DNA of 45,653 nucleotides from JADGRA01 sp035622755. GTDB lineage: Bacteria; Myxococcota; Myxococcia; Myxococcales; Myxococcaceae. This document shows positions 25,373-33,662 of the stretch, piece by piece (within the stretch, counting starts at the first letter, position 1; each line of letters begins with the position of its first letter). The stretch spans positions 1-45,653 of the forward strand of contig DASPUU010000308.1 of NCBI GenBank assembly GCA_035622755.1, in the 5' to 3' direction. The position numbers and the translations under genes are program-made. Below the pieces are notes generated by a model that saw only the letters and a program-made list of their open reading frames with translations, had not been told where the DNA came from and made no database searches.

Positions 25373-26257
25373 TCAGCCATCACCGTCGGGGCCGGGCGGA
25401 GAGGGCGCGGGCGGTGTGTTGCCCAGCGCGGCCGCGGCGGCGCGGGCCTTCTCGTCGGCGAAGGCGATGGCTCCCTCGAGCTCGGCGAGCGCCGCCTCCG
25501 CCGAGGGGGTGGCCTGCTCGAGCTTCCGGCTGAACTCCGGATCGGACAGGTCGCGGACGGTCACCGGTCGAGGGGCGTCCCGCTCGAGGATCTCCTGGTG
25601 CTCGGCGGAGAGCTCCTGGAACTCGTGCAGCGTGGGCAGCGCGGAGAGGTCCTTGAGCGCGAAGAACTCGAGGAACTCGCGCGTCGTGCCGTAGAGAAGC
25701 GGACGTCCGATCTCCTCCTTCTTTCCCAGGATCTTGATCAGCCGCCGATCGAGCAGCGCCTTGAGCACGCCGGCCGAATCGACGCTCCGGATCTCCTCGA
25801 TCTCCGGGCGGGTCACTGGCTGCCGGTAGGCGATGATGGCCAGCGTCTCCACCGCCGCCCGGGTGAGGCGCTGGGGCCGGACCTGGAGGAAGCGCCGCAC
25901 GTACTCCCCCACCGCCGCATCGGTCCGCAGCTGCCAGCCCCCGGCGACCTCGGCCAGGACCACGCCGCCGTCGGGAGTCTCGGCCAAGCGCCGGGTGAGG
26001 TCGGCCATCGCCGCGGCCAGGCGAGGCCGTTCGATCCCGGTGGCCAGGTGGAGCTGCTCCAGGTCGACCGGCCGGTCGGCCACGAGCAGCAGCGCCTCGA
26101 GGACGCCGCGGACGCGGGCCTCCGGAAGGCGCCGGCTGCGCTGGACCAGGCCATCGAAGGGCTCGAGCTCGGCAGGAGCCTCGTCGATGTCGGCCGGCGC
26201 GTCGTCGAGATCCGGCTCGCCGCTGCCCGGGTCGTCGGGGCCCTCACCGGTACTCAC
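25373..26257 (-). CDS. scpB: segregation and condensation protein B
   Basis: A 294-residue kleisin-associated protein that joins ScpA and SMC in the bacterial condensin complex. Two winged-helix domains are seen: RVRGVLEALLLVADRPVDL near the start and LAIIAYRQPVTRPEIEEIRSVDS in the second, with RGVDS-like wording. LLYGTTREFLEFFALKDLSALP is the typical end of the core. The GTG at 26257 has GGAGGT upstream and overlaps scpA by 14 bases; a longer start at 26293 adds 12 basic residues. Both ends carry acidic or Ala-rich extensions. Co-translated with scpA. Confidence 0.94.
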   Translation of the reverse strand: MSTGEGPDDPGSGEPDLDDAPADIDEAPAELEPFDGLVQRSRRLPEARVRGVLEALLLVADRPVDLEQLHLATGIERPRLAAAMADLTRRLAETPDGGVVLAEVAGGWQLRTDAAVGEYVRRFLQVRPQRLTRAAVETLAIIAYRQPVTRPEIEEIRSVDSAGVLKALLDRRLIKILGKKEEIGRPLLYGTTREFLEFFALKDLSALPTLHEFQELSAEHQEILERDAPRPVTVRDLSDPEFSRKLEQATPSAEAALAELEGAIAFADEKARAAAAALGNTPPAPSPPGPDGDG

Positions 26258-27098
26258 GTTCGTCGACCTCCGGGACGGGGGCGTCGAGGGCACCGCCCTG
26301 CGCCGCGACGAGGATCTCCGGGCTGTCCTCCGCCTGGCGGATGCGGACCAGCCGCAGGCGAACCAATTCCAGGAGGGCGAGGAAGGTCACCACCACCTCC
26401 CCTCGCCTCCGCTGGCCGTCGAAGAGCTGGAGGAAGGTGACCTCCGGCTCGGCCCGCAGCCGGGCGACGATCCGCGACATGGCGGCGGAGAGCGTGACGC
26501 GGTCGCGGACCACCTCGTGCTCCGGCTCGGGAGCGAGGTTCTTGAGCACGTGATCGAGGGCTTCGATGAGGCGGAAGACGGACAGGTCGACCAGGGGGGG
26601 AGGCCCGGGCCGGTCGCTCTCGGCGACGCCGACGCGCCGGGCGAAGACCTCGCGGCCGAGCAGCGGCCGGTCTGCCAGATCGCGCGCCGCCTGGCGGTAC
26701 TTCTGGTAGGTGAGGAGCCGCCGCACCAGCTCGGCGCGTGGATCTCCCTCCGGCTCCGTCTCCAGCTCACCGGGCGTCGCCTCGGTGCGGGGCAGGAGCA
26801 GGCGGCTCTTGATGTGGGCCAGCGTGGCCGCCATCACCAGGAACTCGCCGGCCAGGTCGAGGTTGAGCTCCTGCATGCGCTCGAGCGAGGCGTTGTACTT
26901 CTCCGCGATGAGCGCGATGGGAATATCGAAGATGTCGACCTGGTGCTCGCGGATGAGGTGGAGGAGCAGGTCCAGGGGACCCTCGAAGGTCGGGAGGGCG
27001 ACGCGGAGAACCTGGCGCGCCTCCGGGCTGGCGAGCACCTCGGGCGGGAGGCCGGGATCGGTGGCCCGCGCAGGGTCGGGATCTGGGACGGGGTTCAC
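26244..27098 (-). CDS. scpA: segregation and condensation protein A (kleisin)
   Basis: A 284-residue kleisin that bridges the SMC heads. The N-terminal core has the signature LPTFEGPLDLLLHLIREHQVDIFDIPIA and MAATLAHIKSRLLLP. The C-terminal winged helix that contacts the second SMC head reads VVVTFLALLELVRLRLVRIRQ. Starts at GTG 27098. About 100 bases upstream show nothing I recognise. Forms an operon with scpB and rluB. Confidence 0.94.
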   Translation of the reverse strand: MNPVPDPDPARATDPGLPPEVLASPEARQVLRVALPTFEGPLDLLLHLIREHQVDIFDIPIALIAEKYNASLERMQELNLDLAGEFLVMAATLAHIKSRLLLPRTEATPGELETEPEGDPRAELVRRLLTYQKYRQAARDLADRPLLGREVFARRVGVAESDRPGPPPLVDLSVFRLIEALDHVLKNLAPEPEHEVVRDRVTLSAAMSRIVARLRAEPEVTFLQLFDGQRRRGEVVVTFLALLELVRLRLVRIRQAEDSPEILVAAQGGALDAPVPEVDEREYR

Positions 27099-27199
27099 GG
27101 GAGGCGCCGGCGAGCGGAAAGTCTCCTACCAGCCGCTGACAAAGCGGGTCAACGAGAGGGGTTTCCAGAGCCGGCGCTCCTGCGAATGCTGCGCGCCGG

Positions 27200-27535
27200 T
27201 CACGCCGGCCATCGGCGGGCAGCCTCCGCCAGCAGCGCGCCGAGCGGCGCCCCCTCCGCCCAGGGCCCGGGTGCCCCGGAGCGGACGAGCTCCTCGGCCA
27301 GCCGGTCGCGAAGCGCTCGGCGGGCGGCGGCGCTGGTCGATCCGGCGACCAGGCAGGGACCGCGCCGGCCGAGAAGCCCGAGCAGGCCGCGGCGCTCGGC
27401 GATCCGCAACGGCCGGGCGGCGGCGTCGAAGGCGTCCAGGGAACCGACGCTCCCCGGCAGGAGCGCCCGCTCGGCGGCGGCCGACGACGTGTAGACGCGA
27501 AGCCCCGGCGAGAGCACGACGATCGGCGGCCGCAC
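27200..27535 (-). CDS. hypothetical protein downstream of trpS
   Basis: A possible 111-residue protein starting at GTG, 4 bases after the trpS stop and on the same strand, which favours coupling. The N-terminus RPPIVVLSPGLRVYTSSAAA looks like a beta strand and loop. The remainder is Ala/Leu/Arg-rich and helical (RIAERRGLLGLLGRRGPCL, RRALRDRLAEELVRSG). No family is recognised. In such GC-rich DNA a frame of this length can occur by chance, so existence is only moderately likely. Confidence 0.5.
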   Translation of the reverse strand: MRPPIVVLSPGLRVYTSSAAAERALLPGSVGSLDAFDAAARPLRIAERRGLLGLLGRRGPCLVAGSTSAAARRALRDRLAEELVRSGAPGPWAEGAPLGALLAEAARRWPA

Positions 27536-27539
27536 GGCG

Positions 27540-28544
27540 CTACAGCCCCACCGCTCGACGGACCCGGGCCATCACCGGCGCGGCGTAGGCGCGGGCCCGC
27601 GCGGCGCCGTCACCGAGGATGCGCTCCACCTCGCCCGGGTCGGCCTCCAGCGCCCGGTAGCGCGCCCGCGGCCCGTCGAAGGCGGCATGGAACCCGGCGA
27701 GCAGCGTCTTCTTGAAGTCGCCGTAGCCCCGGCCCCCCTCGCGCCAGGAGCGGTCCACGCCGGTGAACTCGTCCGGGGGAAGCACCAGCCGGAGAAGCGC
27801 GAGCAGCGCACTGTCGGCGGGCTTGGGAGCCTCGACCGGGGTCGAGTCGGTGACCATCCCCATGATCCGCCTCTTCACCTCCGCGTCGTCGGCAAAGAGG
27901 TCGATGGTGTTCCCGTACGACTTGGACATCTTCTGGCCGTCGGTGCCCGGGACGACCGCGGTCGCCTCCTCCACCAGGGGCTCGGGGAGCTTGAGGATCC
28001 CCGGCGCTCCGGTGCGCGCGCCCGACGGGTCGGCGGGGTCGTAGCCCGGCACGTAGGCGAGGTTGAACTTCGTTGCCCAGTCACGGGTGAATTCCAAGTG
28101 TTGCACCTGGTCCTTTCCCACCGGGACCCCATCGGCGCCGTAGACGAGGATGTCCGCCGCCATGAGCACCGGATAAGCGTAGAGGCCGAAGTCCGGGGCG
28201 ATGCCGCGGGCCACCTTGTCCTTGTAGCTGTGCGCGCGCTCGAGGTTGGACTGGGGGACGACGGTGCCGAGGATCCAGAAGAGCTCGAGCACCTCCGGGA
28301 CGTCGCTCTGTCGGAAGATGCACGCCTTCTTCGGGTCGAGACCGAGGGCGAGGAAGGACATGGCCGTCTCGCGGGTGAGCGCCCGCGCCGTCGCCCCATC
28401 CTTGACCGAGGTCAAGGCGTGGAGGTTGGCGATGAAGTAGAGGGCCTCGCCCTGCTCCTGGTAGCGAACGAACTGGCGAATGGCACCGTAATAGTTCCCG
28501 AGGTGCTGCTTCCCGGACGACTGGATGCCGGAGAGGATGCGCAT
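27540..28544 (-). CDS. trpS: tryptophanyl-tRNA synthetase
   Basis: A 334-residue class I aminoacyl-tRNA synthetase that charges tRNA-Trp. The HIGH-type motif reads SSGKQHLGNYYGA and the KMSKS motif is KMSKSYGN. VLMAADILVYGADGVPVGKDQ is a typical TrpS segment. Length fits the bacterial enzyme. The ATG at 28544 gives the standard start MRILSGIQSSG; the longer frame upstream overlaps the recombinase gene and is rejected. It lies 16 bases after the Xer stop. Confidence 0.96.
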   Translation of the reverse strand: MRILSGIQSSGKQHLGNYYGAIRQFVRYQEQGEALYFIANLHALTSVKDGATARALTRETAMSFLALGLDPKKACIFRQSDVPEVLELFWILGTVVPQSNLERAHSYKDKVARGIAPDFGLYAYPVLMAADILVYGADGVPVGKDQVQHLEFTRDWATKFNLAYVPGYDPADPSGARTGAPGILKLPEPLVEEATAVVPGTDGQKMSKSYGNTIDLFADDAEVKRRIMGMVTDSTPVEAPKPADSALLALLRLVLPPDEFTGVDRSWREGGRGYGDFKKTLLAGFHAAFDGPRARYRALEADPGEVERILGDGAARARAYAAPVMARVRRAVGL

Positions 28545-28560
28545 GGCCGGGTGCGGCGTT

Positions 28561-29592
28561 CTAGCGCACCGCCGGCCGGACGCCCACCCGGGTGGAGCCT
28601 GAGCGCGGATGGGCGCGATCGTACACCGTGCGCAGGCGCGTGCCATCGACGTGCGTGTAGATCTGGGTGGTGGCCAGATCGGCGTGTCCGAGCATGGCCT
28701 GGACGCTGCGCAGGTCCGCCCCGCGCTCGACCAGGTGGGTGGCGAAGGAATGCCGCAGCTTGTGCGGCGAGACGCGCTTCTGGACGCCGGCCAGGCGCGC
28801 GTACCGCCCGAGCAGCTTCCAGAAGCCCTGGCGGCTGAAGCCCCGGCCTCGCCGGGTGACGAACAGCGCCCGGGAGGTCCCTCCGCGGAGCAGGGCCGGA
28901 CGCGCGCTGGAGAGGTAGGCGCCGAGGGCCTCCCGGGCGCGCGTCCCGACCGGGACGACCCGCTCCTTGTTGCCCTTTCCCCGCGCCACCAGGAACCCGG
29001 CGTCGAGACGCACGGCCTCCACCGGAAGCGCCACCAGCTCGCTCACCCGGAGGCCGGTGGCGTAGAGCAGGGAGAGCATGGCCCGGTCGCGAAGCCCGGC
29101 CGGAGTGGCCGCCTGGGGCGCCGCGAGGAGCGCCTCGACCTCGTCCAGGGTGAGCACCATCGGCAGGGGGCGTCCGGACCGGGGAGTTTCCAGGTGCTCG
29201 GTGGGATCGGCCGCGGCGTGTCGCTCGGCACGGAGGAATCGGTGGAAGACGCGCAGCGCCGCCAGGTGTCGGGCCCGGCTGCGCGCCGAGAGCCCGCGCG
29301 CGGCCAGCGCCTGGAGGTGCTGATGCACGTCGGCGGCGGAGATGGCGTCGGGCGCGCGCACTCCGGCGGACTCCAGTGCGGCCAGATACTCGGCCAGGTC
29401 GTGGGCGTACGCCTCGACGGTGCGCGCGGCGAGGCCGCGCTCGGCATGGAGGTGGGCGATGAAGAGGTCGAGCAGCGGGCTGAGCGAGGGCAGTGGCGAC
29501 GGCTCCCGGGATCGGACCCTACCCTCGGCGGAGCGGCGGGCAATTCGGCCGCCACCCCCGGAACCCGCGGTGCCCGGAGAAACCCGAGCCAT
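28561..29592 (-). CDS. tyrosine recombinase XerC/XerD
   Basis: A 343-residue site-specific recombinase, probably acting at dif to resolve chromosome dimers. The complete catalytic set is visible: R182 (ATGLRVSEL), K206 (RGKGNKER), H277 and R280 (SPHKLRHSFATHL), H303 (LGHADLATTQ) and the nucleophile Y312 (IYTHV). The N-terminal SAM-like domain begins around residue 38 (LSPLLDLFIAHLHAERGL). The first 35 residues are Gly/Arg-rich and may be untranslated if a later start is used. XerC and XerD cannot be told apart safely here. Gap of 29 bases to the upstream gene. Nothing nearby suggests a mobile element. Confidence 0.92.
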   Translation of the reverse strand: MARVSPGTAGSGGGGRIARRSAEGRVRSREPSPLPSLSPLLDLFIAHLHAERGLAARTVEAYAHDLAEYLAALESAGVRAPDAISAADVHQHLQALAARGLSARSRARHLAALRVFHRFLRAERHAAADPTEHLETPRSGRPLPMVLTLDEVEALLAAPQAATPAGLRDRAMLSLLYATGLRVSELVALPVEAVRLDAGFLVARGKGNKERVVPVGTRAREALGAYLSSARPALLRGGTSRALFVTRRGRGFSRQGFWKLLGRYARLAGVQKRVSPHKLRHSFATHLVERGADLRSVQAMLGHADLATTQIYTHVDGTRLRTVYDRAHPRSGSTRVGVRPAVR

Positions 29593-29621
29593 CCCAGGAG
29601 CTTGGGGCTCGCCCAGGAAGG

Positions 29622-30242
29622 TCAGGCGTGCAGCGGAAGCACGCCCTCGCCCTGCCGGAGGATCTCGATCTCATCGCCGAGGAGCGAGACCACCGTCGAC
29701 GGCTGGCCGACCTGGAGGCCGGCATCGAGCACCAGGGCCAGGGCATGCCCGTAGAGCTCCTTGATGTCGCGCGGGTCGGCGAGCGGCTCTCCATCCACCC
29801 CGGTGGCGGTGGTGGTGACCAGGGGTCCTCCCAGGGCCCGGGCGAGCGCGGCGGCCACCGGAGCATCGGGAACCCGGATGCCGACCTGCTTCTGGCGGTT
29901 GAGCAGGAGCTCGGGGACGAGCCGCGTCGAGGGAAGCACGAAGGTGAAGGGCCCGGGCGTGCACTGGCGCAGGAGGCGGTAGGCGAAGTTGCTGACGATG
30001 GCGTAGCGGGCCACGTCGCTCAGGTCGGGAACGAGGAGGGCAAACGGCTTGCGCCGGTCGCGGCGCTTGAGCGCGTAGAGGCGCTCCACCGCCCGCCGCG
30101 CACGCGCATCACACCCCAGCGCGTAGCAGCTGTCCGTCGGATAGGCGAGCAGCTCCCCCTCCGAGAGCAGGGCAGCGGCGCGCTCCAGCGCTCGCGGCTG
30201 GGGATGCTCGGGATCGATCGAAGCGAGGGGGGCGGCAACCAC
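29622..30242 (-). CDS. YciO/Sua5/YrdC-type threonylcarbamoyl-AMP synthase family protein
   Basis: A 206-residue YrdC-fold protein. LLAYPTDSCYALGCDARAR and LYALKRRDRRKPFALLV are the nucleotide-binding signatures, and TPGPFTFVLPST and VGIRVPDAP follow. The TDSCYALGC wording is closer to the YciO subfamily than to TsaC. Members make threonylcarbamoyl-adenylate for the t6A modification of tRNA, although YciO proteins are weak or uncharacterised in that reaction. GTG start. Placed ahead of xer and trpS in the same direction. Confidence 0.9.
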   Translation of the reverse strand: MVAAPLASIDPEHPQPRALERAAALLSEGELLAYPTDSCYALGCDARARRAVERLYALKRRDRRKPFALLVPDLSDVARYAIVSNFAYRLLRQCTPGPFTFVLPSTRLVPELLLNRQKQVGIRVPDAPVAAALARALGGPLVTTTATGVDGEPLADPRDIKELYGHALALVLDAGLQVGQPSTVVSLLGDEIEILRQGEGVLPLHA

Positions 30243-30306
30243 GGCCGCCCACCTCTAGCCCGCCGCCTTCGTGCTCCGCCAGCCGGGTCGCCGCGGGGAG
30301 CGGCGC

Positions 30307-30699
30307 TCAGGCCTTCGAGGCGTGGGCGAGCCCGTCCTGCGACTCGGCTGCCACGCGCGCGGCGCGCTTGCCATCCTCGATGAGCTGCTTCACCTTCTGT
30401 CCGCCCTTGCGGCCGATCTCCTCGAAGAAGGTCGAGCCGCGGGTGGCCTTGACGCGATCGCCGCCCTTCTTGCCGATCTCCTCGTAGAACTTCGCGCCGC
30501 GCTCGGCCTTCACCGTCTCGCCGCCCTTGCGGCCGATCTCCTCGTAGAACGCCCGTCCTCGCTCGGCCTTCACCGTCGCTCCGCCCTTGCGGCCGATGGT
30601 CTCGTAGAACTCGCGGCCCCGCTCGTTGCGGACGACCTCGCCGCCCTTGCGGCCAGCCTCGGCCACGCTCATCTGCCCTTTGCTGTCCCTTGCCGGCAT
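30307..30699 (-). CDS. KGG-repeat stress-type protein
   Basis: A 130-residue hydrophilic, highly charged protein made of five 20-residue repeats, each opening with G(R/K)KGG and containing a RGxxF(Y/F)E(E/T)IG core (for example GRKGGATVKAERGRAFYEEI). It matches the KGG-repeat pattern of GsiB-like and LEA-like general stress proteins, thought to be intrinsically disordered. The ATG at 30699 has AGGAG at good spacing; a GTG at 30702 directly before it is less well placed. It is probably regulated on its own, as almost 200 bases separate it from glnD upstream. Confidence 0.88.
   Translation of the reverse strand: MPARDSKGQMSVAEAGRKGGEVVRNERGREFYETIGRKGGATVKAERGRAFYEEIGRKGGETVKAERGAKFYEEIGKKGGDRVKATRGSTFFEEIGRKGGQKVKQLIEDGKRAARVAAESQDGLAHASKA
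30401..30660 (-). repeat. five tandem 60-bp coding repeats
   Basis: The KGG codons recur exactly every 60 bases: CCGCCCTTGCGGCCG-like blocks start at 30401, 30461, 30521, 30581 and 30641 on the plus strand. The second copy is the most divergent (TTCTTGCCG). The near-identity at DNA level suggests recent duplication or gene conversion, and the array could change copy number. Confidence 0.9.
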
Positions 30700-30896
30700 C
30701 ACGCTGCTCCTGTCTCGGCCCGGCCTCCCCGCCCTCGTGCCGTTCCCTCCGGGGAGTTCCCGGTGGGTGATGGCTCAGACGAGGACCGCCGGCCCGACAT
30801 TCAAACCCTCGTTCTCACGAGTGGTTACGGTGCAGGGAAGCGGCCGCCGTCTCGGGGAGCCTGACTCTCTGGGAGGCAACCCGGGGCGGGGGTCAT

Positions 30897-33590
30897 TCAT
30901 TCCGCGGGGGGCTGGTCCGGCCCGCGGCGCCCCTCCAGGACCCCCTCCAGCGTCGCCCGGAGCGACTCCAGCGCGCGCGGGTCCTCGAGCTTCCGCCCGG
31001 CCCGGGCCACGTAGAAAGAGTCGATGGCCCGGTTCGCCTCGGTGGCCACCTTGGCCAGCGCGATCTCCAACCCGGCCGCGGCGAAGCAGGCGGCCACGTC
31101 GTGGAGGAGCCCAGGGCGGTCCTCGGCGCGCACGTCGACCACGGTGAAGGCGCGCGAGGCAGCGTTGTCCACGCTCACCCGGGTGGCGACTCCAGGCAGG
31201 TGGCGGTGCAGCGGCGATGTCCGGCGGCGGGGCTCGAGCAGGGCTCCCACGTCGACCTTACCGGTGAGCACGCCCCCCAGGTCGGCCCGCGCCCGCCGCC
31301 AGCGCGCCCGCTCCAGGGGGCGCCGGGCCGTGCTCCGGACCTCGAATACGTCCAGCACCTGGCCGTCGGTCATGGAGGCGATCCGCGCGCTGAGGATGTC
31401 GATGCCGTGCGCGGCGAGGACCCCGCTCCACAGCGAGAGCAGGCCGGGCCGGTCCGCCGCGGCGAGGTGAATCTCGGCATGGTTCGGCTCGGGCAACCGC
31501 CGCAGCGCCGCGGCGAAGCCGCTCCGCCGTGCTCGGCGGAGCAGGAGACCGTGGAGCACGGCCGAGGAGGGCGGTGTGGCGGCCAGGTATCGGTCGGGCG
31601 TCGCGGCGAGCAGGCGTTCGGCTTCGGCTGCGCCGAAGCGCCGCGCCCAGATTTCACGGAACGTCTCCCGCGCCTCGCTCTCCCCGCTCCAGCCGGCGCC
31701 GGTGAGAAAGCTCCGGGCCTTGGTGGTGAGCTCGCCCACCAGTCGTGCGCGCCACTCGGTCCACATGCCCGGAGCCACGGACGAGATGTCGGCCCAGGTG
31801 AGGAGGTCGAGGCAGGTCAGCCTCTCCGTGTCGCCGCACAGGTAGGCGAAGTCGGAGATGAGCTGCGGGTCGGAAAGATCCCGGCGCTGGGCCAGCTGGC
31901 TCAGGGTGAGGTGGTGGAGGACGAGGAACTCGGCCACCTCCCGCTGCCGGGCGCTGAGCTGGAGGCGCGCGCCCAGGGCCACCATCAGCTCGCGGCCGCG
32001 GAGCGAGTGGTCGCCCCCCATGCCCTTGCCCGCGTCGTGGAGCAGCATTCCCAGGACCAGGGGCAGGACATCGGGCAGGTCGCGGATGGCCCGCGTTCGC
32101 TCGGGCTCCGTCTCCACCAGGTCCCCCGCGCGCAGGGCGTAGAGGCGGCGCAGGGCGCGCAGCGAGTGCACGTCGACGGTGTAGGCGTGGTACAGGTCGA
32201 ACTGGTGTCGGGCGGTGACCCGCCCGAATTCCGGGATCAGCGCCCCGAGCACCCCGAGCGCGTGCATGTCCTCGAGCGCCTGCCCGCGCGCGCCGGGTCG
32301 GACGAGGAGCTCTCGCAGCGCCTCAACCACCTCGGCGCTGCCGCGGGCGGCGGCCAGCGCCGGGAGCGCCTGGAGCACCTGGTCCACCGCCCAGGAATAG
32401 ACCGGCACCCCGAGCGTGTCCGCCGTCTCGAAGAGGCGCACCACCGTGGCCGGCGATTCCTGGAAGAGCTCGCCTCCCCCGTCGACGGTCAGTCGCCCGC
32501 GGAAGACCTTGAACGGGCCGACGCGGCGCTCGGGGGCGAACGGGCCGCGGCGTGGGGCGCGCTGCTCCTCGGTCCGGGCGATGAGCGCATCGGCGGCGCG
32601 CCGGAGGATGCCGGCCGACAGGTAGTAATCCCGCATGAACTGCTCCACCGGGAGGCCGTCCTCCTCGCCGTAGCCGAAGAAGCGGGCCACCGACTCCTGC
32701 AGGTCGAAGGTGAGGCGGTCCTCCTTGCGGCCCCGCAGGAAGTGGAGCTCGTGCCGGATGCGGAGGAGAAAATCGCGCGCCGCGCGGACGCGGGCCACCT
32801 CCGAGGCGGGGAGGACGGCCGCCTCGAGGAGCCCGCCGAGCCCGCGGACGCCGTAGCGGACCAGCGCCACCCAGAGTGCGGTCTCGAGATCCCGGAGACC
32901 ACCCTCCCCGGACTTGAGCTCGGGCTCGAGGAGGAACACCGAGTCTCCGAACTTCGCGCGCCGGGCGTGCAGCTCGTCCACCTTGGCGGTGATGAAGGCG
33001 TCGGCGTGGAGCGTGCGCTGCGGGGTCTGGATGTCTCGGGTGAAGCGCTCGGCGAGCGCTGCCTCCCCGGTGAGCACCCGGCCGTCGAGCAGCCCGGTGC
33101 GGACGGTGAGATCCTCGGCCGCGGCGGCCAGCGTCTCGGCCGGGGTGCGGACGCTCCAGCCCAGCGTCACCCGGATGTCCCAGAGCAGCGTGGTCAGGGC
33201 CCGGGCCCGGGCCGCCACCGCTTCGGCGCGCTTCCCCCGGTGCAGGAGCAGAAGGTCCCAGTCCGAGCCGGGGCTGAGCTCACGGCGGCCGTAGCCCCCG
33301 AGGGCCACCAGCACCGCTCCGGGGAGGCTCCCCTCCGCCTCCAGCTCCTCCCACAGCCCCTTGACCAGCACGTCGGCCCCCGCGGAGAGAAGGCGCGCGG
33401 TGGAGAGCCCGGCCCCTCCCGCCCGGTGGAACTCCCGAATGCGGGCCAGCGACTCGTCGCGGAGCGCGCGGGCGCGGGAGGCGCGCGTGGCGGCATCGCC
33501 GGGCGCCAGGGTGGGCAGACTGGCCACCAGGTCCCGGTGGGTGGGCGGCGGAGCGGGAGGCGGTGCAAGTCGCTGCTCGAGGGGCGTCAC
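30897..33590 (-). CDS. glnD: [protein-PII] uridylyltransferase/uridylyl-removing enzyme
   Basis: An 897-residue bifunctional nitrogen sensor that uridylylates PII under low glutamine and removes UMP when glutamine is high. The nucleotidyltransferase site is VALGGYGRRELSPGSDWDLL (about 95-114, metal ligands D110 and D112). An HD hydrolase domain has LLHDAGKGMGGDHSLRGREL. Two ACT domains close the protein (EIHLAADRPGLLSLWSGVLA and VDVRAEDRPGLLHDVAACF). Length is normal. GTG start without a clear ribosome binding site. No glnB or glnA gene is in the window. About 200 bases downstream hold only a weak 5-bp hairpin (30808-30821). Confidence 0.96.
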   Translation of the reverse strand: MTPLEQRLAPPPAPPPTHRDLVASLPTLAPGDAATRASRARALRDESLARIREFHRAGGAGLSTARLLSAGADVLVKGLWEELEAEGSLPGAVLVALGGYGRRELSPGSDWDLLLLHRGKRAEAVAARARALTTLLWDIRVTLGWSVRTPAETLAAAAEDLTVRTGLLDGRVLTGEAALAERFTRDIQTPQRTLHADAFITAKVDELHARRAKFGDSVFLLEPELKSGEGGLRDLETALWVALVRYGVRGLGGLLEAAVLPASEVARVRAARDFLLRIRHELHFLRGRKEDRLTFDLQESVARFFGYGEEDGLPVEQFMRDYYLSAGILRRAADALIARTEEQRAPRRGPFAPERRVGPFKVFRGRLTVDGGGELFQESPATVVRLFETADTLGVPVYSWAVDQVLQALPALAAARGSAEVVEALRELLVRPGARGQALEDMHALGVLGALIPEFGRVTARHQFDLYHAYTVDVHSLRALRRLYALRAGDLVETEPERTRAIRDLPDVLPLVLGMLLHDAGKGMGGDHSLRGRELMVALGARLQLSARQREVAEFLVLHHLTLSQLAQRRDLSDPQLISDFAYLCGDTERLTCLDLLTWADISSVAPGMWTEWRARLVGELTTKARSFLTGAGWSGESEARETFREIWARRFGAAEAERLLAATPDRYLAATPPSSAVLHGLLLRRARRSGFAAALRRLPEPNHAEIHLAAADRPGLLSLWSGVLAAHGIDILSARIASMTDGQVLDVFEVRSTARRPLERARWRRARADLGGVLTGKVDVGALLEPRRRTSPLHRHLPGVATRVSVDNAASRAFTVVDVRAEDRPGLLHDVAACFAAAGLEIALAKVATEANRAIDSFYVARAGRKLEDPRALESLRATLEGVLEGRRGPDQPPAE

Positions 33591-33662
33591 GGGCGGGAGG
33601 GCCGGACGGCGGAGCTCCGGACCCCCGGCCGGGGATTGTACCGCCCGCGGGGCGCGCGCCCC

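Noticed and set aside
27540..28646. Longer TrpS start at 28646
   Set aside because: It would overlap the recombinase gene and add 34 Arg/Ala-rich residues ahead of the standard TrpS N-terminus.
28561..29592. Integrase of a mobile element
   Set aside because: The tyrosine recombinase lies among housekeeping genes (trpS, Sua5-type) with no att repeats, tRNA or phage genes, so chromosomal XerC/D is the better call.
30808..30821. CTCGT-TCTC-ACGAG hairpin after glnD
   Set aside because: Only a 5-bp stem, no T tract of note; too weak to list as a terminator.
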